Assembly: GCA_027306915.1 (NCBI GenBank)
Contig: DAHUYW010000003.1
Location: forward strand, 1-64,000
Length of the DNA: 64,000 nucleotides
Reading direction: 5' to 3'
DNA from: Spirochaetales bacterium
GTDB taxonomy: Bacteria; Spirochaetota; Spirochaetia; DAHUYW01
Both the position numbers and the translations under genes were made by a program. Numbering within the stretch: position 1 is the first letter of the stretch; each line of letters starts with the position of its first letter. Shown one piece after another: positions 19,828 through 32,000 of the stretch. The notes under the pieces are model-generated. The model was given only the letters and a program-made list of their open reading frames with translations. It had not been told where the DNA came from and did not search any database.

Positions 19828-21321
19828 ATGCAGGTGGAATTGCGCGAGATTCACAAACGCTTCGGGAAGGTCCACGCGAATGCGGGCATCTCCCTCAACA
19901 TCCCCGCCGGCTCCATCCAGGGGATTCTCGGGGAAAACGGCGCGGGCAAGAGCACCCTCATGAAGATCCTCGCAGGAGCCCTCCACCCCGACAGCGGCGC
20001 CATCCTCTTGGACGGAACTCCCGTCGCGATCCATGCGCCGGCAAACGCCATCAAGCACGGGGTCGGCATGCTCCATCAGGACCCCCTCGACTTCCCTCCC
20101 ATGAAGGTGCTCGACAACTTCATCCTCGGCCGAGAGGGAGGGCTGTTCTCCAACCGGCGGGGGGCGGTGCGAAGCTTTAGAGAGCTCGCCGCCCAGTTCG
20201 ACTTTCTTCTCGACCCTCAGACCTACGTCGACACCCTTACCGTCGGCGAGCGACAGCAGCTTGAGATCCTGCGCCTGCTGTGGCTCGGCGCGCGGGTCCT
20301 CATCCTCGACGAGCCAACGACCGGGATAAGCCTGCCGCAGAAGGAGAAGCTTTTCGCCACGCTCAAGAAGATCGCCAGGGAGGGGAAGTCCATCATTTTC
20401 GTCTCGCACAAGCTCGAGGACGTGGAGTTCCTCTGCGATCGTATCGCCGTGCTCCGCCAGGGGGAGCTTGTCGGGGTCGCCGAGCCTCCCTACGAAACGC
20501 ACCGCCTGGTGGAGATGATGTTCGGTCGCGAGATCTCGGCGGGCGCTCGGACAAAGGCGGCGCCGGGAGAGGCCGTTCTCACTTTGACCTCGCTTTCCCT
20601 GAGCCATTCGCGACTCGACCTTCGCGATGTGAGCCTCGAGGTCCGCACGGGAGAGGTGATCGGCCTTGCGGGGATGGAAGGCTCGGGCCAGTCCATTCTC
20701 CTCGGGGCGTGTGCCGGGCTCATGCGCCCGGCTGCGGGAGCCATTGCCTTCGGAGGGCGCAACCTTGCCGGCCGCTCCCACCATGCCTTCAGGAGATGCG
20801 GGGCGGCCTACCTTCCGGCTGCGCGCCTCGAGGAGGGGCTCATCCCCGGCCTCACGCTTGCCGACCATTTCATCCTCTCGGAGGGCTTAAGCGGTCTCTT
20901 CATCGATCACCGCAAGGCGGCCCGGCTCGCGGAGGAGCGCATCGATCTCTATGACATCAAGGGCACGCCCGAAAGCACGGTGGAATCGCTTTCCGGCGGG
21001 AATCAGCAGCGGCTTCTCCTAGCCCTGCTGCGCTCGCCCCTCTCGCTGATCCTGCTCGAGCATCCAACACGCGGGCTGGACATCGAGTCCACGATGTACG
21101 TCTGGAGCAGGCTGAAACAGCGCTGCTCCGAGGGTGCGGCCATTCTCTTCGTCTCCTCGGACCTCGATGAGATCCTGCGCTATAGCGACCGGGTGCTCGT
21201 CTTTTTCGCCGGGCGCGTCTCGCCGCCGCTCGCCACCGAAGAGCTGACGGTCGAGCAGCTCGGGCGGCTCATCGGAGGAAAGGGTTGGGAGCGCTTCGAC
21301 TCCGAGGCCGTGCATGCGTAG
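19828..21321 (+). CDS. ABC transporter ATPase with two nucleotide-binding domains (NupO/YufO-like)
   Basis: A 497-residue protein with tandem ABC domains that powers the importer from the cytoplasmic face. Domain 1 (about 1-245) has Walker A GENGAGKST, a signature region TVGERQQLEI and Walker B with the catalytic glutamate (LILDEPTTG). Domain 2 (about 255-495) has a degenerate Walker A (GMEGSGQS), an intact LSGGNQQR signature and a degenerate Walker B (LILLEHPTRGLD). This asymmetry is normal for BMP-type importers. CAGAGGAGCACTCC precedes the ATG. Its stop overlaps the next gene by 8 bp. Confidence 0.92.
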   Translation: MQVELREIHKRFGKVHANAGISLNIPAGSIQGILGENGAGKSTLMKILAGALHPDSGAILLDGTPVAIHAPANAIKHGVGMLHQDPLDFPPMKVLDNFILGREGGLFSNRRGAVRSFRELAAQFDFLLDPQTYVDTLTVGERQQLEILRLLWLGARVLILDEPTTGISLPQKEKLFATLKKIAREGKSIIFVSHKLEDVEFLCDRIAVLRQGELVGVAEPPYETHRLVEMMFGREISAGARTKAAPGEAVLTLTSLSLSHSRLDLRDVSLEVRTGEVIGLAGMEGSGQSILLGACAGLMRPAAGAIAFGGRNLAGRSHHAFRRCGAAYLPAARLEEGLIPGLTLADHFILSEGLSGLFIDHRKAARLAEERIDLYDIKGTPESTVESLSGGNQQRLLLALLRSPLSLILLEHPTRGLDIESTMYVWSRLKQRCSEGAAILFVSSDLDEILRYSDRVLVFFAGRVSPPLATEELTVEQLGRLIGGKGWERFDSEAVHA

Positions 21322-22366
21322 GGCTGCATGGTCGGCAGCGCTCTTTCAGATCGGCGGGATCCTCACCGCCCTCCTTCTCACGACGGTAGTCCTTATCGTT
21401 TCGAAGGCTCCTCCCTTCGCGGCCTTTGCAAACATCATTCTGGGGTCGGTCGGCACCTGGAACAACTTCTCTCAGGTGCTCGTATCCTGGGTTCCCCTGC
21501 TGCTCTCAACGGCAGGCCTGCTCATCACCTTCGCCGTAGGGCTGTGGAACATCGGGATCGAAGGCCAGATTACCCTCGGCGGGATCTTTACCACCTGGGC
21601 GCTCCGCCTCTTGCAGACGAGCGGATGGGACCCGGCGCTCATCATCGCGGTCGGAATTGCCGCTGGAGTCGTCGGCGGAGTCCTATGGGCCGTGCTCGCC
21701 GGAGTCCTGAAGACCTTCGGCGGGGTGAATGAAATCTTCGGCGGTCTGGGCCTCAACTTCGTCGCGATGGCCATCAACCTCTGGCTCATCTTCGGCCCAT
21801 GGAAACGGCCGGGTATCGCCTCCATGTCGGGCACGGTGCCTTTCCCCCAGGCGCTCTGGCTTCCGACGGTGACTCCCCAGTCCTCATTGAGCCTCGCCGC
21901 GGTGGTGATCGCCGTGGTTTCGATTCTCGTCGTCTTTGGGCTCATCCAGGGCACCTACTTCGGCCTGCGCATGAAGGCCGTGGGACGAAATCCCCGCGCG
22001 GCCCACCTGCTCGGCATCCCGACCTGGCAGTACATGTTGGCTTCGTTCGCGCTGTGCGGCGTGTTCGCTGGGCTCGCCGGCGCCGTCCAGGTAACCTCGG
22101 TCTACCACCGCCTGATCCCCGCGATTTCGAGCGGCTACGGCTATCTTGGTCTCATGGTGGCGATGCTCGTCAACTACCAGGCCGCATGGGCGGCTCCGGT
22201 CGCCCTCTTTTTCGCCGCGGTGAATGTCGGAAGCATTCAGCTTCCCATCGTTCTCAGGTTGGATTCCTCGCTCGGGGGGGTCCTGCAGGACACGCTCGTC
22301 CTCTTCGTCGTCCTTGCGCAGGGATTTCGCCGGCTCTTTCAGAAGCGGACAGGTGACGAGCAATGA
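21314..22366 (+). CDS. ABC transporter permease, BMP/nucleoside type (first)
   Basis: A 350-residue integral membrane protein with about eight to nine hydrophobic segments, of the BPD_transp_2 permease family that pairs with BMP binding proteins. The family-typical LITFAVGLWNIGIEGQITLG segment occurs near residue 70 and a GVNEIFGGLGLNF stretch near 140. It overlaps the ATPase gene by 8 bp and the second permease by 4 bp (ATGA), consistent with one transporter complex made in fixed ratio. Its transported compound is probably a purine nucleoside or base, from context. Confidence 0.9.
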   Translation: MRRAAWSAALFQIGGILTALLLTTVVLIVSKAPPFAAFANIILGSVGTWNNFSQVLVSWVPLLLSTAGLLITFAVGLWNIGIEGQITLGGIFTTWALRLLQTSGWDPALIIAVGIAAGVVGGVLWAVLAGVLKTFGGVNEIFGGLGLNFVAMAINLWLIFGPWKRPGIASMSGTVPFPQALWLPTVTPQSSLSLAAVVIAVVSILVVFGLIQGTYFGLRMKAVGRNPRAAHLLGIPTWQYMLASFALCGVFAGLAGAVQVTSVYHRLIPAISSGYGYLGLMVAMLVNYQAAWAAPVALFFAAVNVGSIQLPIVLRLDSSLGGVLQDTLVLFVVLAQGFRRLFQKRTGDEQ

Positions 22367-23361
22367 CGACGCAGGCCCTGCTCATCAATCTCGGGGGGGT
22401 GCTTACCTCCGCCGGCCCCATCGTCTTTGCAGCTACCGGCGAGACCATCTCCGAGCGCGCGGGAGTCATCAACCTTTCGATGAACGGCATGATTCTCCTC
22501 ACCGCGATGGGCGGCTTCGCCGCCGCGCTGGCAACTAAGAATCTTGCGGTCGGATTCATCGCGGGGGCGCTCATCGGGGCGGCAGTCGCCGCGGTAGTGG
22601 CCTTCGCAAGCATCACCCTGAAACAATCGCAGGTGGCCGTCGGCTTCGTGCTCGCGCTCCTCTGCCGCGACCTCTCCTATTTCTTAGGAAGCCCGATCAT
22701 GGGAAAGACCGGACCGCGTCTCTCCATCGCGCCCCTTCCGCTCCTCTCGGACGTACCGGTGGTGGGAACGCTCTTCTTCCGGCAGGACGTGATGACCTAC
22801 TTGAGCTTCCTGCTTATCTTCGGCGCTTGGATCTATATCTTTCATTCCCGGCCCGGCTTGATGCTGCGGGGCATAGGTGAGCGCCCGGCCGCCGCCTACG
22901 TGCGCGGCGCAGACGTAAACCTGCTTCGCTATGTCTACACGATCGCAGGCGGCGCAATCGCCGGCCTCGCGGGGCCGATCTACTCGCTCTCGGTCAAGGC
23001 TGGGTGGAAGGGGACGATCTCGGGGCTGGACGGCATCGGCTGGATCGTCCTTGCGATCACCATCTTCGGCGGCTGGAAACCCTTGCGGGCAGCTTTCGGC
23101 GCCTACCTCTTCGCGCTTCTGCAGTGGCTCGGCCTCATCCTGCAGCCCGCGCTTCCGGGAATCCCCGCGCAGGTTCTCCAGGTGGCGCCCTTTCCGCTCA
23201 TGATCCTCACCCTGCTGCTCGTAAACTTCGGCGACGCCGAGTGGGTCGCGAGGACCCTTGCCCGCCTGCCCGAGCCGGCGAGGCGACCCGTCGCCCGCCT
23301 GCTGCGCGCCCTCCACGCGACCCCGCCTGCCAGTCTCGGCACCCCTTTCGAGACAGAGTAG
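22363..23361 (+). CDS. ABC transporter permease, BMP/nucleoside type (second)
   Basis: A 332-residue integral membrane protein, the partner permease of the importer. The conserved segment GETISERAGVINLSMNGMIL, near residue 26, is typical of the NupQ/YufQ branch. About eight hydrophobic segments follow. The ATG overlaps the first permease stop by 4 bp. It ends the operon and converges on the adenine deaminase gene 63 bp away. Confidence 0.9.
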   Translation: MTTQALLINLGGVLTSAGPIVFAATGETISERAGVINLSMNGMILLTAMGGFAAALATKNLAVGFIAGALIGAAVAAVVAFASITLKQSQVAVGFVLALLCRDLSYFLGSPIMGKTGPRLSIAPLPLLSDVPVVGTLFFRQDVMTYLSFLLIFGAWIYIFHSRPGLMLRGIGERPAAAYVRGADVNLLRYVYTIAGGAIAGLAGPIYSLSVKAGWKGTISGLDGIGWIVLAITIFGGWKPLRAAFGAYLFALLQWLGLILQPALPGIPAQVLQVAPFPLMILTLLLVNFGDAEWVARTLARLPEPARRPVARLLRALHATPPASLGTPFETE

Positions 23362-23385
23362 GCGGCCGAGGGTCGCCGAGCCGCC
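23361..23385. terminator. Possible hairpin between convergent operons
   Basis: GGCGGC (23361-23366) pairs with GCCGCC (23380-23385), with an inner CGA-GGG-TCG stem. There is no T tract on either strand, so terminator activity is uncertain. Confidence 0.3.
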
Positions 23386-23424
23386 CGGCACGGACGCGCC
23401 CCGCCCGATCAGCGATCCGCGCCT

Positions 23425-25218
<1,794 letters not shown>

Positions 25219-25222
25219 GCGC

Positions 25223-27970
25223 TCACCTCCCGACGGCCGACGACCGGCCTGCCTTGCCCTGGAGAATAGCCGACAGCACCTTCTCCTGATCTATGGGGAG
25301 TCGGTCCACCCGCACGCCCACCGCGTTATAGAGGGCGTTGACTATCGCCGGGGGAGTGGGAATGGTGACGATCTCGCCGACCCCCTTTGCGCCGAAGGGG
25401 CCGGCTCGCAGGGGGTGCTCGATCGGGATCGAGATGATCTCCGGCGTCTGGGCGATGGGCGCCATTCGATAGCTCGCGAAGCGATCGGTCATCACCTTCC
25501 CCTCCTCGAGGAGGAAGCGCTCGGTGAGGGCGTGGCTTAGGCCCATGATCGCCCCGCCCTCCATCTGGGCGCGCAGACCAAGCGGGTTGACGACCGCCCC
25601 GACGTCATTCGCCGTAACGAGACGCAGAACCCGAACCTCGCCGGTGCAGGTATCGACCTCGACCTCGGCCGCCTGTGCCGCGAACGAAAAGCCCACGTGC
25701 ATATCGCCCCCCTCGCCCAGGGGCTTGGTCTCCGGGGCCTCATAGACGACACTCACCCGCGCCGTGCCGCCCGCGCTTCCGGGGCGCTCGGCTATCCGAT
25801 CGGTCACGAGCTTCCGGAGGGCAGCCGCGGCCTTGCGCACCGCGTTGCCGGTCACGAAGGTCTGCCGGGAGGCGGTGGTCGGTCCTCCGTCGGGGGTCAG
25901 ATCGGTGTCGGAGAGAAGGATCCGCACCCGCTCCGGCGGGATCGCCAGCTCCTCGGCCGCAATCAGCTGGAGGACCGTCGGCAGCCCCTGGCCCAGCTCC
26001 GCCGAAGCCGTTCGCACCTCGACCGTGCCATCAGGGAAGAGCTCGGCCTCGGCGCCCGCTCGGTCCAGCGCGCCGCCGCCTAAACCCGTGTTCTTGTAGG
26101 CCACCGCGAAACCCCACGCCCGTCGGTAGCGCGGCGCCCCGGCGGTTTCCGGCGGCGCGCCCGCCGCGGGGATATCCTTCGCAGCAAAGGGAGTCGGCCC
26201 CCCGAGGCGGCGCATCTCCGCCTCCACCCGGTCGATGCACTCGACGAGCCCCACGCTCTCCGGGAGGAGCTGTCCCGTGTTCGTGACGCTCCCCTCGCGC
26301 AGCGCGTTCATCCGGCGCAGCTCGACCGGGTCGATCGCCAGGAGCTCGGCGAGCATGTCCATGGCGCTTTCGACCGCGAAGGCCGACTGGAGCACCCCGA
26401 AGCCGCGAAAGGCCCCCGCCGGAGGGTTGTTGGTGTAGGCGGCATAGCAATCCGCCTTCACGTTCGATACCTCGTAGGGGCCGGAGGAGTGGGTGGTCGC
26501 GCGGGTCATCACCTTGTCGCCGAGGGAGGCGTAGGCGCCCGTGTCGCCGTAGAGCTCGGTCTCGACGGCAATCAGCCTGCCGTCCCGCCGTGCGCCGATC
26601 TTCACGCGGATCTCGGTGGCGTGGCGCTTGGGGTGGACCATCAGGCTCTCCTGGCGATCGAAGAGGAGCTTCACCGGCCGCCCGGTTGCCCGAGCGAGAA
26701 GGGCGGCATGGATCTGGCCGGCGATATCTTCCTTTCCGCCGAAGGCGCCCCCGATAAGCTGACCGATGACCCGCACCCGGTCCTCCGGCAAACCAAGCGC
26801 TGCGGCGACCTGCCGGCGGTCCTCGTAGGGTATCTGCGAGCCGACGTAGACCTCCATCCGCCCCTCGGGCGTCGGGCGGGCGACGCTGCACTCCGGCTCG
26901 AGGAAGGCGTGGTCGTAGGCGGGGGTGCGGAAGGTGTGCTCGAGGATGACCTCCGCCTCGGCGAAGCCCGCGGCGACGTCCCCCTTTCGCACCTCGATGT
27001 GCTTCAGGAGGTTCCCGCCGGGATGGAGGCCGGGCGCTCCTGCCTCAAGCGCCGCCCTGGGGTCGCTCACCACCGAGAGCGGCTCGAGCTCCACTTCGAT
27101 CAGAGCGAGGGCCTCCCCGGCGAGCTCACGCGTCTCGGCCGCGACGATAGCGAGGGCATCGCCTACGGTCCGCACCCTTTCACCAGTCCCGACCAAGATG
27201 GGCCAGTCCGAAACAAACAGGCCGTGCGTATGCGCCCCGGGAAGATCGGAGGCGGTCAGCACGGCGACCACGCCCGGGAGGGCCTTCGCGCGGCTCACAT
27301 CGATGCTCTTCACGAGCGCGGAAGGCACGTTCGCACGCCTCACGCGAGCGTGGAGCAGCCCGTCGAACGTGATGTCGTCGGTGTAGACAGCCCGCCCGGT
27401 GACCTTAGCGGCGCCGTCGGAGCGCTCAGTCGACTTGCCCAGGTAGCGGTGATCGCGCCGCGAGGGAGGAATATCGGCGGGCGCCTCGACCGGCGCGCCG
27501 CTGTGCAGTGCCCGCGCGGCCGCGCGGATCGCGCTCGCGATGCGCGGATAGCTGCCGCAGCGGCAAAGGGTGTCCTTCAGAGCTTCCCTAATCTCCACTT
27601 CGCTCGGATCGGGCCTGCGCAGGAGCAGGGCGTAGGAGGTCATGATCTGGCCGGGGGAGCAGAAACCGCACTGCACCGCCCCGTGCTTCACGAAAGCCTC
27701 CTGCAGGGGGTGGAGGCGCTCCTCGCCCGCGAGCCCCTCGATGGTGAGCACCCGCTTCCCGCGCGCCTTGGCAGCCGGGTAGCTGCAGGAGAGCACCGGC
27801 TCCCCCTCGACGAGGACCGTGCAGGCGCCGCACTCCGACTCGTCGCAGCCGATCTTCGTACCGGTCAACCCGAGCCGCGAGCGCAGCAGCTCGGCGAGCA
27901 TCTCGCCCGGCCGTTCCTCCACCGAGATAGGCCGGCCGTTGACCGTGAGCTCGATTCGATTAGCGCTCAC
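25223..27970 (-). CDS. Xanthine dehydrogenase, fused [2Fe-2S] and molybdopterin domains
   Basis: A 915-residue molybdenum hydroxylase. Residues about 1-160 hold the two [2Fe-2S] domains: CDESECGACTV, then CGFCSPGQ and LCRCGSYPR. The molybdopterin part has IGGAFGGKED, PPAGAFRGFG, ELGQGLPTVL and the C-terminal FGAKGVGE with the active-site glutamate. The start is a GTG at 27970, part of a GTGA overlap with the FAD subunit stop and preceded by GGGAGGAC; the ATG 60 bp upstream would sit inside the previous gene. It is one of three such enzymes in the window, and its link to adenine deaminase suggests hypoxanthine or xanthine as substrate. Confidence 0.92.
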   Translation of the reverse strand: MSANRIELTVNGRPISVEERPGEMLAELLRSRLGLTGTKIGCDESECGACTVLVEGEPVLSCSYPAAKARGKRVLTIEGLAGEERLHPLQEAFVKHGAVQCGFCSPGQIMTSYALLLRRPDPSEVEIREALKDTLCRCGSYPRIASAIRAAARALHSGAPVEAPADIPPSRRDHRYLGKSTERSDGAAKVTGRAVYTDDITFDGLLHARVRRANVPSALVKSIDVSRAKALPGVVAVLTASDLPGAHTHGLFVSDWPILVGTGERVRTVGDALAIVAAETRELAGEALALIEVELEPLSVVSDPRAALEAGAPGLHPGGNLLKHIEVRKGDVAAGFAEAEVILEHTFRTPAYDHAFLEPECSVARPTPEGRMEVYVGSQIPYEDRRQVAAALGLPEDRVRVIGQLIGGAFGGKEDIAGQIHAALLARATGRPVKLLFDRQESLMVHPKRHATEIRVKIGARRDGRLIAVETELYGDTGAYASLGDKVMTRATTHSSGPYEVSNVKADCYAAYTNNPPAGAFRGFGVLQSAFAVESAMDMLAELLAIDPVELRRMNALREGSVTNTGQLLPESVGLVECIDRVEAEMRRLGGPTPFAAKDIPAAGAPPETAGAPRYRRAWGFAVAYKNTGLGGGALDRAGAEAELFPDGTVEVRTASAELGQGLPTVLQLIAAEELAIPPERVRILLSDTDLTPDGGPTTASRQTFVTGNAVRKAAAALRKLVTDRIAERPGSAGGTARVSVVYEAPETKPLGEGGDMHVGFSFAAQAAEVEVDTCTGEVRVLRLVTANDVGAVVNPLGLRAQMEGGAIMGLSHALTERFLLEEGKVMTDRFASYRMAPIAQTPEIISIPIEHPLRAGPFGAKGVGEIVTIPTPPAIVNALYNAVGVRVDRLPIDQEKVLSAILQGKAGRSSAVGR

Positions 27971-28848
27971 GCCTGTCCTCCCGCCCGCTTCCATGCCGAG
28001 TCGATCACCTCCTCCAGAAGCACCGCGCACAGGCGGTAGCGGTAGTCCGCCCCGGCGCGGTGTGCGCTCGTGCGCAGGCTTAAAGTCACGGGAATCGCTT
28101 CGCGAAGCCTAGCCCGCGCCTCGTCGTCGACTCTCCTACCGGTGAGAAGCTCCTCGAGCGCGGCAGCTCTTCGGGGAACCGGCCCCGAGGGGCCGACCAC
28201 GATATGGATCTCCCCGATCCTCTCGCCCTCGCGGCGGAGGAAGACCGCCGAGTTCAGAATCGGCAGGGCCACCCCCTGCGGGCGCATCACCCGACCGAAT
28301 GCGGAGCCAAGCCCCTCCGCGCCGAGCCGAAGATGAAAGCCGACGAGGAGCTCGCGGTCGGGCCGAATTGCCGACTCTCCCGGCCCGCGAAAGAGGGCGA
28401 GGATAGGCTCGAGGCGCCGGCCGGCGGCGCTTGCCACCTCGACCCGGGCGTCAAGCGCCGCTAGGGCGATCATCCCGTCGGCGGCCGGAAGGGCGTGGGC
28501 GACGTTGCCGCCGAGGGTGGCATTCGAGCGCACCTGCGGGCCCCCGATGAGGGCGCTCGCTTCAGCGACCGCCCGGGCATGCTCGACGACAAGCGGCGAG
28601 CTCGCGATGATCCGTAAGGGTACGGCGGCTCCGATGAAGAGCCGGTCCGCCCGCAGCTCAAGGCGCGCCAGCTCGGGGATGGCGGTGAGATCCACCAGGG
28701 TATGAACGGAGGGGCGGCTGCCTTGCTTCAGCTCGAGAAGGAGATCGCTTCCGCCGGCAAGCGGAAGGGCGGGCCCCGGCGAGGCGGCGAGTGCTCCGAG
28801 GGCTTCTTCAACTGAGTGTGCGGTGACGTAGCTGGACCAGGTACTCAT
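27967..28848 (-). CDS. FAD-binding subunit of xanthine dehydrogenase
   Basis: A 293-residue CoxM/XdhB-type flavoprotein subunit. FAD motifs are LPLAGGSDLLLEL near residue 30 and GGPQVRSNATLGGNVAHALPA near 105. It transfers electrons from the iron-sulfur domains of the downstream fused enzyme to an acceptor such as NAD+. First gene of the operon; its translation start is preceded by TAGGAG, which can pair with an upstream CTCCT. It overlaps the next gene by 4 bp. Confidence 0.92.
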   Translation of the reverse strand: MSTWSSYVTAHSVEEALGALAASPGPALPLAGGSDLLLELKQGSRPSVHTLVDLTAIPELARLELRADRLFIGAAVPLRIIASSPLVVEHARAVAEASALIGGPQVRSNATLGGNVAHALPAADGMIALAALDARVEVASAAGRRLEPILALFRGPGESAIRPDRELLVGFHLRLGAEGLGSAFGRVMRPQGVALPILNSAVFLRREGERIGEIHIVVGPSGPVPRRAAALEELLTGRRVDDEARARLREAIPVTLSLRTSAHRAGADYRYRLCAVLLEEVIDSAWKRAGGQA

Positions 28849-28964
28849 GGGATTGGGCTCCTAACCGGGAGGAGGCACTTTTCGACGGGCTTCCGGCGCC
28901 CGACGCCGGCAGGACTTCCCTGGCCGACCAGATCCCCGTGAGATTTGCTACTTGGATTGAATTA
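28849..28964 (-). promoter_or_regulatory. Structured leader that can mask the ribosome binding site
   Basis: The leader holds a perfect 6-bp hairpin CCGGCG-(5 nt)-CGCCGG at 28893-28909. Closer to the gene, a CTCCT/AGGAG pairing (plus-strand arms 28858-28862 and 28870-28874) places the Shine-Dalgarno TAGGAG inside a stem. This layout could allow translational control, but the pairing is short and no ligand-binding fold was recognised. Confidence 0.35.
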
Positions 28965-28970
28965 TGAGCA

Positions 28971-28999
28971 ATTATACCGGGTAATCGCACACGGGGCAA
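28971..28999 (-). promoter_or_regulatory. sigma70-type promoter for the FAD subunit-xdh-ade operon
   Basis: On the minus strand TTGCCC (28999-28994), a 17-nt spacer and a perfect TATAAT (28976-28971), in the 199-bp gap between the histidine kinase stop and the FAD subunit gene. Confidence 0.7.
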
Positions 29000-29047
29000 G
29001 CCGGAAGTTCGGCAGTGACGGCCGCCCTGCGGATGCGGAGCCTTGTC

Positions 29048-32000
29048 TCAGGCTCTCGGAGAATCAAGCACGCGTCGTATTTCCTTCTCCACAAACCCGA
29101 TGTCGTACGGCTTCCGGATTATCCCGAGCGCACCGCTCGCGAGCAGGTCCTCGGTCTCGTCATCGATTCCGTAGCCTGTCGCAAAAAGAGCTTTCACCCC
29201 CGGATCGAGCTCCCGCAGCCTCAGGTAGGTCTCCCGTCCGCCGAGTCTCGGCATGACGAGGTCGATGAGGACAAGATCGATTGCGCTCGAACGGTGCCGG
29301 AAACGCTCCACGGCTTCGATGCCGTCCGCTGCCTCGATAACCGTGTATCCCCGATCGCCGAGGGTGATCCGAATCAGGTCTCGCAGGACCGCCTCGTCGT
29401 CGACTACCATGATCGTTTCATGGCCGCGGGCGGTCTCCGCGGCAGCCCCGGATCCTTGAACGGCGAGCCGGCTGACCTCCGCTATCGGAAAGAGTATTTC
29501 GAAGGTGGTTCCCTTGCCTGGGATGCTGGACACCTGGATTCGGCCTCGGTGCCTTTGCACGATTCCATACACGATCGACAGCCCCAGGCCGGTGCCCTTT
29601 CCCGGACCCTTCGTCGTGAAGAAGGGGTCGAAAATCTTTGGGAGGTTGGCGGCTGCGATCCCGTGGCCCGTATCGCTCACCTCCAGCAACACGAAGGGTC
29701 CCTCTCGCTGGCCGGAGGCCGCGCCGTCGTTGGGAGCGGAACTTTCCTTCGCCCGCGTCCGCAGTCGCAGGGTCCCGCCGTCCGCCATGGCGTCCCCAGC
29801 ATTGACGCAGAGGTTCATGAGCATCTGGTGGATCTGGCCGTGATCTCCCAGGACGGCCGGCAGCATGGGCTCGCAGTCCGTCGCGATCTCAATCGACAAG
29901 GCGAGGCTTCTCCGCAGGAGCTGGGCCGTTTCCTGGACTATCTCGTTTATCTGAACCGGTTTTCGGTCCATGATGCCGGCCCGTGCGAACGAAAGCAGCC
30001 GCTGCGTGAGGTCTGCCGCCCGGTGCATGCTCGCCTCCACGACCTTCAGGTGGGACTGGACGGTTGCCGGATCTCCCAGGTCCTCGCGGATGAGCTGGAC
30101 GTAGCCCAGCGCCGCCGTAAGGATGTTGTTGAAATCATGGGCGATCCCCCCGGCCATTGTGCCGACGCTCTCCATTTTCTGCGCCTGGAGAAGTTGGCGC
30201 TGAAGCTCACGCTGCTCGGTTATGTCGCGAGCAAGTAGGACGATCTCCGCGACGGCGTTCTCCGCGCTCACGATGCAAGCGGAGGACACGAGGACGGGGA
30301 TGCGCCGGTCCGATTTCGCAAGGAGCTGCATCTCGAAGTTCTGCACCACGCCGGTCGACGCGCTGCGAAGGAAGCTCTCGAGGGCCCCTCCGTCCGTCCC
30401 CGGATCCACGAATCGCCGGAACGGCCGTCCGACCAGATCCGCCTGCTCGAAACCTAGGGCGACCTCGGCCGCTCGGTTCGTCCTGCGGACCTTGCCGCCG
30501 GAGTCCAGCACGAGCAGCAGCTCCCCGCTCGTGCTGAGGCTCGCGAGGACCTTTTCGTTGTATTCCTTCAGCACTCGAAGCTCGGAAACGTGCCGGATCG
30601 CAAGCAACCCCTGGGAGAGGATCGCGCGGATCGCGCCCGAAAGGGCGCTCCAGTCCCGCCCTCTCATTCCGCTGCTCCGCCCCTCCAGCGCGAGGAGACC
30701 AACCAGCTCCGTGCCGCTCGTCAACGGCAGAAACGAGAGGGATCTGACCAGGGCGACTTCGATCTCCGATCCCGGAAGCTCAACCCGGCTCGCGTCGAGC
30801 TCCCCTCCGAGCAGACCGTCTTCCCGCTGGCCTCCCTTTCCCGATGCAAGCGCCACTCCGACGAGCGAAAGCTGGCTTTCCAGCTGCGGGGCCAGCTCGC
30901 GGGTGGAGTAAACCCGCACCTCTCCCGCGTTGGCGAATGCGAGCAAGAAGCATTCCTGAACGCCGAGGAAGGTCTGCAGGATTCCGATCGCCGAACGGAT
31001 CGCCTCTTCGGATCCCGCATAGCGGACCAGCGATTCGCTGAGAACAAAGAGAAAGGTTTGGATGGAGAGTTGCCGTTCGATCTCCCGGTAGTTGACGGCG
31101 ACCGCTATGGAGGAGGCCGCCACGTTCGCGAGGGTCGACAGAAAGCGGAGATCTTCCGTCCCATACAGGCCGTCGAACGTCCTGCTTCCGAGGCACAGAA
31201 TACCCACGACCGATTCCTCCTGGATCAGTGGAATCGCGACCGAGGTTCCTGTCCTCCGGAAGAAGGGCTCGCATTGAGGCCGCAGATACTCGAGGGCCGG
31301 GTCGAGGAGCAGCTCCTGCTCCCAAAGGGGGAACTTGCGGCTCTTCAGCGCCCGGACGAAATCATCGGAGGGCTGAAGAGTGAATGCCTCCCAATCCGCG
31401 GGCCACGACCCGAACGCGCTGCCGATCGAGTAGCGTTGCGCCTCGTTGTCGAGATATATCAAACAGCAGCGCTCCGAGCCCACCGCTTCGGCGGCGGTAT
31501 GCACGACCAGACTCTTAAGCTTCTCCACGTCCAGCACCGAGCGGGCGGTCAGGCTGAATTGCTCAAGCACTCGTGCGTAGCTGGCGGTGCGGCGGCCTGC
31601 GATGCGGTCGATGACGGGTCGGATCGACTTCCAGCCGAAAAGAAGCGACAGGATGAGCAGGATGATCAAACCTGCAAGCCCGGGAACGCTGAGCTCCCAT
31701 CGCGCCTCCGGCTGAACGATCAACCCCGCGACGTACGAGAAGAGGATGTAGCCGCCAACAGCGAGGGCGACCATCACCATGATCGCCAGACTTCGCCTCA
31801 GAGCAACGCCGGCGTCGATGAGCCGATAGCGGGTTACGGAATAGGACACGAGGACGGCGTTGGCGAGCGCGCAGACGGTGTCGACAGGGTAGGCCTGCAG
31901 AGGGGTGTAGTTCGTCGCAATGCCTGCCATCACGGTGAGGGCGCCGACGAGGACGTACAAGATGCGGCTGCGCTGGAGCGAAAGGCGCTCCCGGCGGAGC

